DNA from: Limonium bicolor
Lineage: Eukaryota > Streptophyta > Magnoliopsida > Caryophyllales > Plumbaginaceae
Reading direction: 5' to 3'
Assembly (NCBI GenBank): GCA_023374045.1
Contig: CM041776.1
Span: 47,994,171 to 48,058,170, forward strand
DNA length: 64,000 nt
Below the pieces are notes generated by a model, which worked only from the letters and a program-made list of their open reading frames with translations, did not search any database and was not told the origin of the DNA. Made by a program: the position numbers and the translations under genes. Of the stretch, positions 1-12,704 are shown in pieces; the first letter of the stretch is position 1, and each line of letters opens with the position of its first letter.

Positions 1-3000
1 ACATTTGGACACATAGGTCCCGATAACATAACAGTCTTTAGACACATAGGTCTATGTAACACCACACATTTAGACTCATAGGTCTTAATAGCATACACTT
101 TTAGAACTCGAGGTCAAAATAACATTTATTACACATACCAAACAACATGTCATAGCATGTATAACAATAAAAAATATCTTTGATATACACTGCGATCCCG
201 CAGAACCCGGTCGCGATGGACACCTTCCGTCCCCGTATCCTTGGAGATCAAAACAATCACTTAAGTTTAAAATTTCCTTGTGAGGTTAAGTAAAAGAACT
301 TTAATTATGTAAAGTATCTATCAATGTTTTATAAATACCAATTGAAAATCCTTTTGAAAACACACACAACTCCAAGTCCAACTTAAGCTCTTTGCTTCTT
401 TTATTAGCGTGGTTATTTGTGACCACTTATAGGGAGCTTCAAGAATCATCCAACCCTGATGTGATCAGCATCAGTGTAGAACTATCCTTCCACTCCAATT
501 TGTGTTCGGCTTCCCTTGATCACATGCAAATCAAGTTCCACTTCCCACATCATTTTCAAGCATCAAATAAATCACTCATTTCCAATTTTCTATCTTTTAA
601 ATCATTCTAATCATGATCATAACATCTCCAAAGGATAGAACTCCGTCTATCAGTTACCTCCATTCACTTTAATCCTGTTGCCTAGGGAATCTTATTCTCA
701 CTAGGTTCTATGTCGGTATCATACCCTTTCTTGAATCACTATATAGTATATATATACACATATATTTTATCAAAATACAACACACAACTTCACATTTATA
801 CACTGTCGGGGCTTTTGTTCCCCCGGGAGCTTCTCTACTCCCCACAATTGTACTATCACACACAACTGTTAACAAATACACACACTTATCACAATGGTAT
901 TCGCATCTTCTGTGCGCAATTACCACAATTAAACCATGAATGAATGTGTATGTTTACGTAACACACACACCAATCATCAAAACAATAATATAATTTTGTG
1001 CTATGCACAATATAAATCACATACACTACGTACACTTGTACGGTAATATACACTAAGTGGTTGTGCGCTCTACCCCCCTTAAAAGGGATTACGCCCACGT
1101 AATCAATCACTAAACATTAGCTTATAATGTTCTGCCATCGTGAAGTGTTTTAACTTCCACACGGTCTATTACACAATGGATTCTGATTAGAGGATCTTAA
1201 CCATATTGGCGGTTTAGTTCCTAAACCAAGAATTCTCATTGGAGTTTGTTTAAACTCTTAGTTGGTTTCGATTCTGGCCTGTTAGGCTTCTAGGCGTTAA
1301 TAATTAGCCATTCACTCGTGTTCACCATGTACATTCAACACTTGGATCAGTGGCTCACTAGTTTCTGCTGCGAAACTCTAATAACCGTAGAGCTTAATTG
1401 CCCCATTTGTTATTGTTACTGTATTGTACATCTCCAATTGTCATCTTCATCTAGGTAACAATGGTTTCTCAACCGACGCGTGGTATCTCTTACCGTTAGC
1501 GAATTTGGTGAGTTATAAACTTTCTATCCACTTCCATAACAACTTACTGTGTATACAGCTATGTATTTCACAATGATTGACTTGTTTCCTTCCGACTTAC
1601 TGTCGGTTGAGATTGAGCTACTACCTAGTATGTAGTGCTCTCTCAGCTATTTACAACATTTGTGGTATATTCCATACCGCTTTTTGGCAGTTAGTGCTAC
1701 TGTAGTCACTTACTGTTAATCATGCCTCCACATTTGGTCTTGTACAAGTACTTTCTATAGGTGCGGCCTTGCATTTCCTATGCATCGGCCATTATAACAT
1801 TATTCATCCACAATTAACATGTTTCCAATTCCTAGCTATCCCACTCGGTTATTACTGCGCAAGTGCAATATCAAAACACTCAGTCATACAGAGTGCAGAG
1901 GCGTAAACTCTTGACAGTAAATCCCTTATGCGATTCGCCATGGAATTCACACTGAGTTTCCTTATCACATAGTACCGACCATTGGCTTATTGCCCAGTCT
2001 GTGTATCATCACTTGCTTGCATGTCCATTGAGTTTAACTCATAACTGGTCTTATCGGCCACATCACTATTTAACAACACTTATACAACGGTCGCTTACTG
2101 CGCACCGTGCTTATTGTATAACACTAACTTATATGGTGTTTACTGTCACATTGACTTCCACACATATACTTACATCATTCGTATTATGGTTCATCACTCA
2201 CTACTGTATGCTCCTTGAGCATTGATCATCCGAGTCACAAGCCGGCATTATTCAGCTCGGTGTTTCACTTTATACACACATGCTACTAAGCTAACTGCTC
2301 TCTTTCAATAATAACATCGTCCATCCTTAACATATTTCTTGAACTTGATTCACATAACTACCGCTCCTGCGGTCTCACAATATCGAGAGGTATCCCCACT
2401 CTTAATGCAGTGGTTCGTTTACCACTCTATTCACTTATACAACATAAACTTCTACAACCAATCGAATTTATATGACATATCTTGCTTATGGCTTATAAGC
2501 CTTATTTGCCTTGAGCTGGGCTCATCGTAGGCTGTCCACACACGTGTACTTCTCTGTACAACATTATATGGTTTGGATACTATATTGAGGTCTATGACAA
2601 GGTCGTTGCATTCCATTTCCTTTCACGGAATGCCCCTTAGGTTTGTCAGTCCGTCTCTTCAACTTATGTCTAAACTGGGTGTTAGTTTCAACCCTTATGT
2701 TTCTGTCACGTTATCTTGTTCAATTATCGTTGATGCAAGCACCCTTCAAGGATCGCTCCTGGGTGTTGCTAAGTTATGCCTTTACATCAGGTTCACACTT
2801 ATTGGTATACTCAGTTAGCCACGCCGTTTGCGTTCTTAACTGGCTTATTATCTCCTTCTGTGAAGATCAACATTTCCTGGTAGTGTAGGTACTTATTATG
2901 GGAGTTTCATCCCGTTCTTTGCACATTGATGTGTCCACCTTAGGCATCTGCTTAGCCATGGATAGGCTGGGTCATCGTTCCAGCTAACATGTCTATCCCT

Positions 3001-4609
3001 GCGGATCCTTAAGACGAATTCGATGTCTTAAGATTACAGTTGGTGCACACTTCACGCCTCCTAACTCTTAAACATTTCCTTGAAATGAATTCACTAATTC
3101 CTTTGGTCTCGTTAACTTAACTAGGTTCCTTTACTTCAACCATTCATGGTAATCTCTAGCTCTTGTTTGATTTATACTGCTGACCGTAGACGGAGTCGAC
3201 TACTTCCCGTGTTTCGGACTCCACTCGTATACATATGTGGGTACCATACTGATACATTGCTACTTACCCAACTAACCCATAAGTAGGTCTGCCAGGCCCA
3301 CAAGCTCCTATCGGAGTGCGGTCGTCCCACAATTCAGTTGGTACACTCGTAGTGTCCGTCACACGCCTAGGTGAAGTATTCTGTTGTCAACTCCCTTATA
3401 TTGTCCCTTGACAATATTCATTCCATGCTTCCCGAACTTAATCGAGGGAAAGTTTATCCATTGTTGTATCCTCATCAACTGTCCTTGGTTTACTGGCTTG
3501 GTTTAAAAGAAGGTTGGAAAGAAGTGTTGGTTTGAAAGAAAATCTAGTTTTGAAAAGAAAAGGGTTAGATAAATCTGGGTTTGAAAGAAAATTTTCATGG
3601 TTTCACAACATCTTCTTACCTTAACCAAGTCTAGCTTCTTGCTGACTGGTGTACTTCCAATTACAGGGGTTAGGCTAACAGGCCCTTCCACTGTTATGAC
3701 GATCACATTTAACTTTATGGTACTTACCAAATACTTTGTAGTGGTTATAACTTTCCGAACAGCCCTGTTATAGCAGCACTTGCTATGGCAAGTGCGCCAT
3801 GCTAACTGGCTATCGGTTTAACACATACCAGTTGTGGTATTTTTTTACCCATACTGTCATCAGTGGCCTTGTTGGCCCTCACTGATCTTACTGCTGATTG
3901 AAATAACTCTTCTAGGTGACTTCTCACTGTCTTACATGATAATCATTAACTAGGGTGTTTCCCATTCTGGGAGACCCCTTTTTTTTGTATTGTTTCCTCT
4001 TCGTAGCCCGTTCCACGTATTTGTCGTGGTTACTGAGACTTGTCTCTTGTTTGGGCACTACGTTGTAGTTCCTTGTCGGTTGGTATATTTCGGTGTATCA
4101 CTTAACAACTGGGTCCCGTAGACACTCGTCTCGGGTTTCATTAATCCACTTCTTGCCTGTTGCACGGTCGGTGCGTTGCAAGCTGGTTATCCTCGACTGC
4201 TCGGCATGTCGACCCAGGTTGCGGGGAAATTCTATTCTTTCTTCTATACACTGATTCTTCACTCTTCGCTATGGAATGCGATTAACACTGTTTAGATGGG
4301 AACCGTCTCCGGGATTCCCTGTTTTCAGGATCTACCGTATGACAGGTTCTCCGTACCTTTAGAGGTACTTAATAACAGCCAGATCGGGTATTCCCGAGTA
4401 AGAGAGGACTTCCATCTCTCTGGCGTTCTTTCCCAAGTTATAAAACAGGGATTGTGGAGGGCGGGAAGGATATAGTAGGTTTCCAGTATTCACTGGTCAT
4501 ACCTAACTAGCGTATCTCTCACGCTATCACTCAACCCTTAACCCAAAGTACTTAAATCCTAACTCGGTACTTCCTAAGCTCGGTAATTCAGTCATCAGAG
4601 CGATACTTC
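1..4609 (-). other. Element C internal region, no recognisable coding sequence
   Basis: No gag, AlkB, protease, reverse transcriptase or integrase motif could be found here on either strand, although elements A and B keep such motifs at comparable distances from their LTRs. Open frames are short and scattered. The first ~150 bases after the primer site (about 4609 down to 4470) resemble the 5' untranslated region of element B, after which similarity stops. The stretch holds many short inverted repeats, the clearest being 8-bp stems near 3013-3037, 3402-3421 and 3773-3792. C may be a non-autonomous relative of A/B with unrelated internal DNA, or a copy decayed beyond recognition. Confidence 0.5.
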
Positions 4610-4621
4610 GCTCTGATACCA
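4610..4621 (-). other. Primer binding site of element C (tRNA-iMet type)
   Basis: The minus strand reads TGGTATCAGAGC five bases inside the LTR, the standard plant initiator-Met tRNA complement. It overlaps a perfect 10-bp hairpin (4594-4617, loop TACT). Confidence 0.85.
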
Positions 4622-4626
4622 CTTTT

Positions 4627-7600
4627 TGTAACACCCCATCCAACAATAACACACTTACAATAAACTGCAGCGGAAAACAACCTCATCACATTACTTATCT
4701 CGTTGGTGTTACACGCCGTTAGCCACCCACGTGGCTAACAAGGCTAATACATACACATCGTACCGGTCTGATGGGCTAAATTCCCGAGCGACTACACCTT
4801 ACTATCCCTTTCCATTAACACACACAACATACAACTTTCACTATACCGAGTATTTATAAAACTGGTGCCGACAACAATTTCGGTCTTACTACACCTACTG
4901 TATACATACACTTAAATGATTACCCATGTACACGACTACCCGTCCTACTCTCGACGGCTTCCAGCACTTCGTACCTGAAATAGGAAAAGAAGAAAAGGGT
5001 GGCCCCCAAGGGGCTCAGCACCTTTGCTGGTATGGTAATCCCGCAGCCCACATGCTACGGGCCACGCACAACTAATGTGTCTCTTAGCATGCGGTTGATT
5101 ATTTTTAAATCATGCATGCAACTGTAAACACACAACACATAATCATTTCTCCTCAACGGGCTCAACAAACGGATAATATCCTTACTTAATAAGTCACTCA
5201 AGGTATTCATATCCAGAGTGTTCCTCCTCTAATGGAGCTACTTCCTTAACAGACGACCCTTACCCTTAAATCGGGTTATCCTTAAACGCCTCTTTTCTCA
5301 AACTGGGACTCATCCATGATCCACATACTCCACATTTTACAACATATAACATACACTACTAACAACACTTAACAACACTTTGCACGTTTCCACGTGCACA
5401 ACATAACACCGCAATAGATATTGCTTCACAACAAAGAAACATAACATAACGGGAATGGTCCTCTTAGGTACCGACCCAAACATTGCTAATACACTGGTGA
5501 GCCTAGAGAATGTTGCCAGTCTCATGATAAGCTCGTTACATAACTCGTTACCGTCTCGTTAAATGAACGGTTAACTTAACACAAGGTGTCTCGGATATAG
5601 TGATCCAAGCACACCGAAACAAACATAACAATAGTATGCCCCTGTGGCCCGACGTGAGTCAGTAATAGCCTTGGTTAAGCTAAAGGGAAGGTTGGGAACC
5701 AAATTGGAAAACAACCATAACATACAGAGAGGATCGAACCTGCTATGACAACGACCCCCATACTCACACACGTGGCCAGAACAGACCGGACTCCTCACTC
5801 CCCCCGTTAGCAATTGTTAGAAGTTCAACTTTGAACTTTATTAAACAATCACAAACATTGGGTTAAGTCTTGTTAGACATACACAAGGGAAGAGAGAGTC
5901 ATACATTCACATACAAACATCACACACAACATCACATAACCAACTCACGCATAGCCGTGGTTAGAACGTTCCTTAAGTCGGAAACGTTGTTACCGGATAC
6001 CGTTCTCCTACGTTTACCTAATAGTGGTTAACTAGCCCTTCAAGCGCATTCGAGGTTACCGGTATCGGCACGAAAACATACAATAACAATAACGACTGTA
6101 AACTCGTTTCATGATTTATCTCATAACGTGGCAAACATACAGAAAAACACATTGGCATACAAGCCGGTGTAATCCGGTAGGACACAGGTTGCAAGAAAAC
6201 CATACCTGTCACCGGAGTCCACTTTATCACGCCCACTTATGTTCCTCGAGCAATTCTCGAACAACTGATAACATTACATGTACTTTTATTAACATCGGGG
6301 TAGCATGATTATTTAATGTCTAATGCTTATAACTTTTCCCCGTTAACTTAGTTACATAACTTTACATTTTAACTTGTTTTACTTTTACATTTTGCTACAA
6401 TTTTTCCCTCACCAAATTATCATTATAACTTACTTAACATGTCCTTAACAATCTTATAACATCATTACTTAACAATCCCCTCATTACATATCATTTTTAA
6501 CCTAACATTTAAATCATCTTACTTAACTTAATCTCTCAAGTCCATATATATTTATCTTTCTAACCATCAATACTCTCTTAATGGCATACCACTAATACCA
6601 CTTAACATTCTTAAAATTAATTTTTTTTTTTTAAGGTCCGACCGACCCACCGACCGACCCACCCCCTGGGTAGGTCGGCTGCAGAGAACATCCAACTTCA
6701 CAGTTTCAGCCCGACCGACCCAGACTAGGGTCGGTCCCCTGGGTAGGTCGGCTGCAGAAACTTCCCATACATTGTCAAACTTTCTCCAAATTTTTCCTCA
6801 AGCCTCCTAATGTGTTCTAACATCATTTGGCACATCAAACACACCTTTAGCCATGTATTATACTCTTTAAATCACACACCAAGACCATCTTATCATTCAC
6901 AAATTCCTTACAAGATTCTTAGCACTTGGAATGTTTCCTCCTTAAGATTCCAAGTGGTATTTCACCAATATTGACCACCATACCAAGGTGTTTCCTCTAC
7001 ACCTTAACATCATCTCCCAACTTCTTTTCTTACTAACTAAATCTCCTTTTTCACATCTTACCTAAACATCACTTCTTCCTTGTACATCAACATTCCTAAA
7101 CCTTAAACAAACTTCTCCAAGACTTAAATACATTCTCACAAACACACATTGAATTTCCTAGAACTTCCAAGATAATACCTAAATCCTTGTATCACTCTAA
7201 ATCACCTTAGTACATGTTTTCTTCCCTAGTAAAACATTTGTTCACCTTTAACACTTCCTAGTTCACCAAGACTCATTTAAAACACCTAGAACTCCTTATA
7301 CATTTTCCAAATTTTGCCATAGCTTCTCTTGTATATACTCACATCCAAACACTTAGGTTTTTACCTTATTTTATTCAAGAACACCTAAAATCCATCAAAC
7401 ACATTTTATACACAAACTTCACACATTTAGCACTACATCACAATATAATGCATAAGCTTAAATTGCTTGGCACTTATGCCCTTAAATAACATGGCTCTTA
7501 GGCCCTTAAATTGCATAAACCTTAAACACTGAATTTCCCACATAAGTAATGCCTTTGACCTGCAAATACACCCAACAATACATATGCCCTTAATAAACTC

Positions 7601-9176
7601 CTTGAGAGCATTTCTCTAGGTCATTCACCATTGGCTCCTTAGGTATTTTCCATAAGCAACACAAGCTCATTTCTTCTAAGGCTTTTAAACCACATTAGGT
7701 TAACACATTTACCTCTTTTCTTTCAAGACTTCCCACTTGTTTTTCTTTGTTCTTCCTTGATAGAAAATCGGCAAGGGCTTTTTATCACTTCAATCTTCTA
7801 ATCAATACACATATAAGGGTAATGAGCATTAAGTTTAATACTCCAACTCATAGTTAAACCCTAGGTTTACATATGTGTCTTAAAACACCAAAATTTGATG
7901 ATTACCTTTGGAATTCGGAAGAGAGCTTGGTTAAGTAGCAAGATAGGACTCCTCCTAGTCCTTTGAAGTTTGAATTAAGCTATGAAGAGAGCAAGAAAAA
8001 GCACCATTGTGAGGTGAATTTTCGGACACATACAAAAAAATGAGAGGAAACTTAGATTTTCTTTGGTTTTTGTTACCTTGAAACAAAGGAGAATGACAAT
8101 ATGAAAGAAGAGCTTTTCCCCCTTCAATGGAGATTCTTCATGGCACCAAAATGGAGTTCTTGAAGATTTGAAAAGATAGAAGTGAAGAGCTTGGTCTAAC
8201 TAAGACAAATATGGTCTTAGAATTTGATTTGGAGCATTAATGAACATTTGGTGAGAATTGAAGTTGGAGAAGAGAGGTGCTGCACCATGAACGGTTTTGG
8301 TTGGGAGAATGGAGGAAGATGACGGTGGGAACAGAGGAAATGAAGAAAGGTGAGGAGAGAGGCAAAGTTTGAAGATATTTATGTTATAAAGCAAATAGTA
8401 ACTTTACTTTATTTTCTTTTACTTTTCTTAGTTGGATGGCCAAGTATGGTGACTCACACCACTAAAACCGTGCCCCCTTACATATTAGAAGGGTTAATAG
8501 TCTTTGTTGACCAATTTAATTACTTATAACAACATATGTTACAAACTAGCTTATAAAAGTTACTATTCATAAAAACAAGGCACATAGAAGTGAAATTTTT
8601 GATTTCCCATTGATATAGACTTCCAAATGTGATACTATATAGTACACATGTTAATTAAAGAGTAATGATGGACATTTAGCCATTCAAAACTCATTTACAA
8701 GACAATTTTTCAAAAACGTGCTTTAAGACTCCTTAAAGCACTTTTGTGTTTTAACTTGTTTTCAAGCTTGGTTTTCTTTGGTAATTGATTTAATATGTTC
8801 ATTAACATATTTTTAAGGTATAGGTATGACCATTAGGTCTTATACAAATTTATCCCAAGCTTAGAGCACATTTTTGCTCTTATTGACTTTAAGGTATTTA
8901 TTTGTGTTTTGTTTGGTTTCATTGTCTACCAAAGTTTCCTAAGGACTTAATTAGCCTTATTAAATCATACTTGAATATTATTAAGCCTTGGTAGGCTCTT
9001 TGGGTCCTAACCAAGTTCGCTCATAGCTTAGAGCATGTTTTTGCTCAAACTGTGTCTTAATGCTTTATTGCATTTTACTATGGTTTAAATTGTACACTGA
9101 TGTTCCTAAGGCACTTTTAGCCTTTACATACCATAGTTTAATATTTAAACCGCATATCAAGGTTTGGGGTATTTCA
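4627..9176 (-). repeat. 5' LTR of element C (4.55 kb)
   Basis: Bounded by TGTAACACCCC (4627) and GGTTTGGGGTATTTCA (ending 9176) on the plus strand. It contains, in reverse orientation, the landmarks of the A, B and F LTRs: the U5 stem-loop (4719-4738), the GCTGAGCCCC/GGGGGC hairpin near 5000-5035, and a GC-rich hairpin pair at 6636-6758. No gene is present; the short frames inside are not supported by codon structure or by sister LTRs. Confidence 0.8.
6636..6758. repeat. GC-rich inverted/tandem repeat in LTR C
   Basis: Repeats of CCGACCGACCCA face copies of GGGTAGGTCGGCTGCAG, twice over, so the stretch can form two strong hairpins. An equivalent array built on GTCCGACCCA lies in LTR B. Confidence 0.7.
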
Positions 9177-10366
9177 ATTATAGGAAATAAATTATTAAGG
9201 CCGAGAATTTAAGGGGCTAAGTTGTAATTTTTGAAAGTTATAATATCTAAAAGCTATATGCCAAAATATTATTGTTACTTTGTAATTAGCTAAATAAGAA
9301 GTTAAAACTCTATAATATAATGAGATTAGAATTAAATATAAAGTTTATGTATTAATGTGGTTGTTTTGTAAATAACCGAAATATAAGGTAAGAGATTTAG
9401 ATTTAAATAAATATAGGTCCTATATGGATATTTGGAGGAATTAGAAAAGAAAAATTTGATTAAGGAGTTATAAAGTTTAAACTATGACTTATATAGTTAT
9501 AAGGAATTTAAAGGTAACCAATAATTATTATTTATGTTTAAAGGAGGAGATGAAAACTATAAGAATTTTATGTCCATGTATGACATATAAAAATAGTTAA
9601 GAAATATTATAAGTTGTTTGTCACCTAGACAATTAAAAATAACAAATATAGTACATGAATAAATAAATTCATATTTGTACATTAAAGGAATTAGAATAAT
9701 AAAAAGGAATAACAAATAAGTTATACATAAAATCATGAGGTAATTAAAAGAAACAAACCTCACATGAAATAACAAATACGAGATTTGTTAAAAGATCCAA
9801 CAGAATTTTATATAAGGGTAACATAAATTAACCCTCTCAGTTAATCCTATTCTAGGACTTTGTTTGACCAGACATTGACCAGGGTATAATCAACTGCAAC
9901 CTACAGTGAACGGTATGGGATTTTTATAACCTGTTTTCTACCGGATTACACCGGCTTGTGTGCTATCTGTTGTTTGAATTAATGACTAAGATAATTAATG
10001 TAAAATGTTGTTCACTCTTGTGCACTGTTGTATTATTTTATGTGCGTGAATGATGCTGACTACAACGTGTATGTCCCACGCATACAAACACTACTATACC
10101 AGTGGATTAAATACCTGCGCTTCAGTATACCGAGGACTTGTACTCAAGTCTCTCACTAACTTCACTTTATAACAAACGTCATTATCCTAAACGTGATAAT
10201 TGACAATACGCATTGTGTTCTTGTTTAACGTCTTCTATGACACCTAACAATTCTATACTACGAGAACGAGGAGCCCAGTTGGATCTGGCCATGCATGCTA
10301 CAGGAGTTGTACCTGTCTCGGGTCGTCTCCTATTCAGTTATACGTCGCGACGGAACATTTCAGTGG

Positions 10367-10445
10367 AGAGGAAGACTTTATTCCTCTCGAGGGTTCTATT
10401 TCCCATCAGTTCAGTGGAGAGGAAGACTTCATTCCTCTCGAGGGT
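10367..10445. repeat. Tandem hairpin pair in LTR A (second copy in the 3' LTR near 58587-58667)
   Basis: Two units about 50 bp apart, each with 8-bp arms GAGAGGAA and TTCCTCTC around 7-base loops (GACTTTA, GACTTCA). Confidence 0.8.
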
Positions 10446-11009
10446 ACGATTCCCACATTTCTCAGTACAGGAGTTAACTATGTTATCTTCTGAGGGACTA
10501 GTTTCCCAACCTTTCAATTTAACAAGGTCACTATACCTTCACTATTTAAAATACTCAGTTATACCTATCAGTCCCATTGTGTGGACCCGACTATCATTAA
10601 AAGATTACTGTTCAGCTAACTTGACCTTCTGAAGTCTTGTTCTATGTGACATTATTGTCCTTGTATGGATACTTGTTATTATCCTACTATGTTTGTTTAC
10701 AGCTTTATAAAAATGAACTGCATGTATTCGACAAAGTAGTTGGTGTGGCCCGGTAAACGATGGGCTTCACGTTTTCCATACCAGCATTGTTTGCTGAGCC
10801 CCCTTTGGGGGCACCCCCATTTTTCAGGTACCTGAAGTTGAGAAGATTACCACACCGAGTGTAGGTGGGGTAGATTCAAGCTATGGGAGTCTCCTTCTAG
10901 ATAATTGTTTTTACTTAAGTATTTTACATTTGAGTTTGATTCCTAGTATCTCGGATTGTATTCGTATTCAGACCGTGACTTTTGGAGATTGTATTTGGAG
11001 TTAGCCTTG

Positions 11010-11029
11010 TTGGTCACAAGGGTGGCCAA
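11010..11029 (+). other. Conserved U5 stem-loop of LTR A
   Basis: Arms TTGGTCAC and GTGGCCAA with a 4-base loop. Equivalent stem-loops occur at 59234-59253 (A 3' LTR), 37157-37176 and 52564-52583 (B), 4719-4738 (C, minus) and 60198-60217 (F), with compensating base changes. Confidence 0.75.
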
Positions 11030-11140
11030 CGGCATTGTAATACCGCCCGGTTGTTGTATTTATTTCCGCTGCAGTTGTATTTTATTTGGGAGTGATCGCC
11101 GTTCAGGTTATTGGATTTCGGGTTGGGGTGTTACAAAAAG

Positions 11141-11152
11141 TGGTATCAGAGG
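11141..11152 (+). other. Primer binding site of element A (tRNA-iMet type)
   Basis: TGGTATCAGAGG five bases after the LTR end; one mismatch to the usual TGGTATCAGAGC. Confidence 0.85.
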
Positions 11153-11316
11153 ATAGTTACGCTCTGGATACAAGGATACACCGAGATTAGGATTTCTAAA
11201 GCCTTAGGTTACGGGTTGAGAGATAGTATTGAAAGGAGTTTAAGTTAGTTTACTTAGACTACTATCCAAGACCAAGATTGTGACCACAGTATCTAATATA
11301 CCTCAACATCCTGCAG

Positions 11317-12704
11317 ATGTCAGGAAGAGGAGGACGCCGTGGACAGGCCGATGAGGAGCCAACCGTCAGGCTGGCAGACATTGCTACTTTAATTGCTCAG
11401 GCATTTGCACAGGCGGGGGTTGCATAGCAGCAGCAGCTACCTCCACCACCACCGCCCAGAGAGAGGGATTGGGTGAAGAGTTTGGCTGATCTGAGGCCAA
11501 CTGCATTCAAGGGACAGACTGACCCTGCTCACTTGGAGACATACATCATGGAGATGGAGACAGCGTTCAAGACACTTGCAGTCCCAGCTAGGGAAAAAGT
11601 AAGGCTTGCTGCCTTTTACCTGAAGGATGCAGCGAGAGATTGGTGGAATATGGTGAAGGCCGACCACCTGGATGACCCAGCTTTTACTTGGGGACACTAC
11701 ACTGCACTACTGAGGGGCAAATACTATCCGGCCCACACCAGGATGGTGAAGACTAGGGAGTTTGACGCCCTGGAGCAGACGGGAAAAATGACCGTGGATG
11801 AGTATTATGCGAAGTTTACTTCACTACTCCGACTACTGCCCGGAATAGGATACTCGGACCAGGTGTTGGTCGACCGGTTCTACGGGGGACTGAGTCCTCG
11901 ACTCCAGTTTGGGATGGGACCAATCATCTCCACCAGTTTACAGGTAAAACAGGAGAGACATAAACCAGTTGAAATTTTATTACCTACTATACCCCGTCAT
12001 GGGAGAATTGGAGACTGATACCTTGAGATTTCAGGAATGTTACCATGCTGCCTCCGTTGTGGAGATTACATGCAAAAGAAGGGATGCTTTGAGCTCCCAG
12101 AAAAGAAAGGACGGACCTGGCAGCGAAGATGCCAAGCAGGGGAACTCCAATAGAAGGAACAAACCCTATGAGAAAGGCCAGGGGTCCTACCAAGGGAAGG
12201 GGAACCAAACTACTGGGAACCCCCAGTCAGGAACCCACGGAGCGGCAACCTCACAGAAAACCTACCCATCTAAGGGTAGGCACTCTAATCAAACAGTTAA
12301 ATTTGAACCCTTTTTGCGATTACTTCAGTACCGTTGGAATGCATAATTGACCTTGATTGTATTAGGTTCTGGACATGGCTCAAACACGGGCCAGAAGTAT
12401 GTCCGCCGTTTCAACTGTAGACAGTGTGGAAAGGATCACCCCGGTGTGGACTGCCAAGGGGAGAAAGTGCAGTGTCGCCACTGTCAGATATTCAGACATC
12501 GTGCCTTCGAATGTATCCGAAACCCGGAGAGTAGGAATTACCGCCCGGGAGCAAAGGCAAACACCGGCCCTAAGAATGGAGCTAGCGATACCCGCCCTCC
12601 ACCAACAAACCAGGCTCAAGGAAATAAGGGCAAAGGCCCAACATCGGGACCCGCCCTGCATGTCATGGACCGCTCAGATGAGGCTGGTCCTTCTACCAAC
12701 CCAG
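11317..12704 (+). pseudogene. gag: gag of element A, three exons, one nonsense codon
   Basis: Structural capsid/nucleocapsid protein of the retrotransposon particle. The ATG at 11317 opens an Arg/Gly-rich N terminus (MSGRGGRRG). A TAG at 11425 breaks the frame where the context suggests an ancestral CAG. The retrotransposon gag domain follows (about 11510-11943), with DWW and a DEYYAKF segment. Comparison with element B predicts two GT-AG introns: 11944-12034 (91 bp, phase 0) and 12276-12365 (90 bp, phase 1). Exon 2 is a basic linker; exon 3 carries two zinc knuckles, an atypical CRQCGKDHPGVDC (CX2CX3HX4C) and a canonical CRHCQIFRHRAFEC. Exon 3 ends at 12704 on a donor that can join either AlkB or protease. 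Introns are inferred from comparison, not from transcripts. Confidence 0.8.

Larger units (their letters stand above)
1..9176 (-). mobile_element. Element C: 5' part of a Ty3/gypsy-like LTR retrotransposon, truncated by the window edge
   Basis: Read on the minus strand this is an LTR (9176 down to 4627), then a tRNA-iMet-type primer binding site, then internal DNA running off the window at position 1. The LTR outer end reads TGAAATACCCC and its inner end GGGGTGTTACA, the same ends as elements A and B. C interrupts the 5' LTR of element A: sequence after 9176 (ATTATAGGAAAT) matches A's 3' LTR from 57390, so A's LTR is resumed in mid-LTR. The probable 5-bp target duplication is ATTAT at 9177-9181; its mate lies outside the window. 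The 3' LTR and most of the pol region, if any, are not visible. Confidence 0.8.
9177..11135 (+). repeat. 5' LTR of element A, right-hand 1.96 kb only
   Basis: Nearly identical to 57390-59359 of the 3' LTR. The left part was displaced beyond the window by insertion of element C. It includes an imperfect tandem pair of hairpins (10367-10445), the GCTGAGCCCCC/GGGGGC hairpin before a TTTTTCAG acceptor-like site (10780-10828), and the U5 stem-loop (11010-11029). It ends GGGGTGTTACA. No gene; the open frame around 10213-10632 is a chance frame that is broken in the sister LTR. Confidence 0.85.

Noticed and set aside
3820..4460. Possible decayed gag frame of element C on the minus strand
   Set aside because: Open runs of 40-50 codons separated by stops, no gag motif; not longer than expected by chance.
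10213..10632. 139-codon frame in the 5' LTR of A
   Set aside because: The same region in the 3' LTR (58430-58857) breaks the frame; it only reads through the tandem hairpins.
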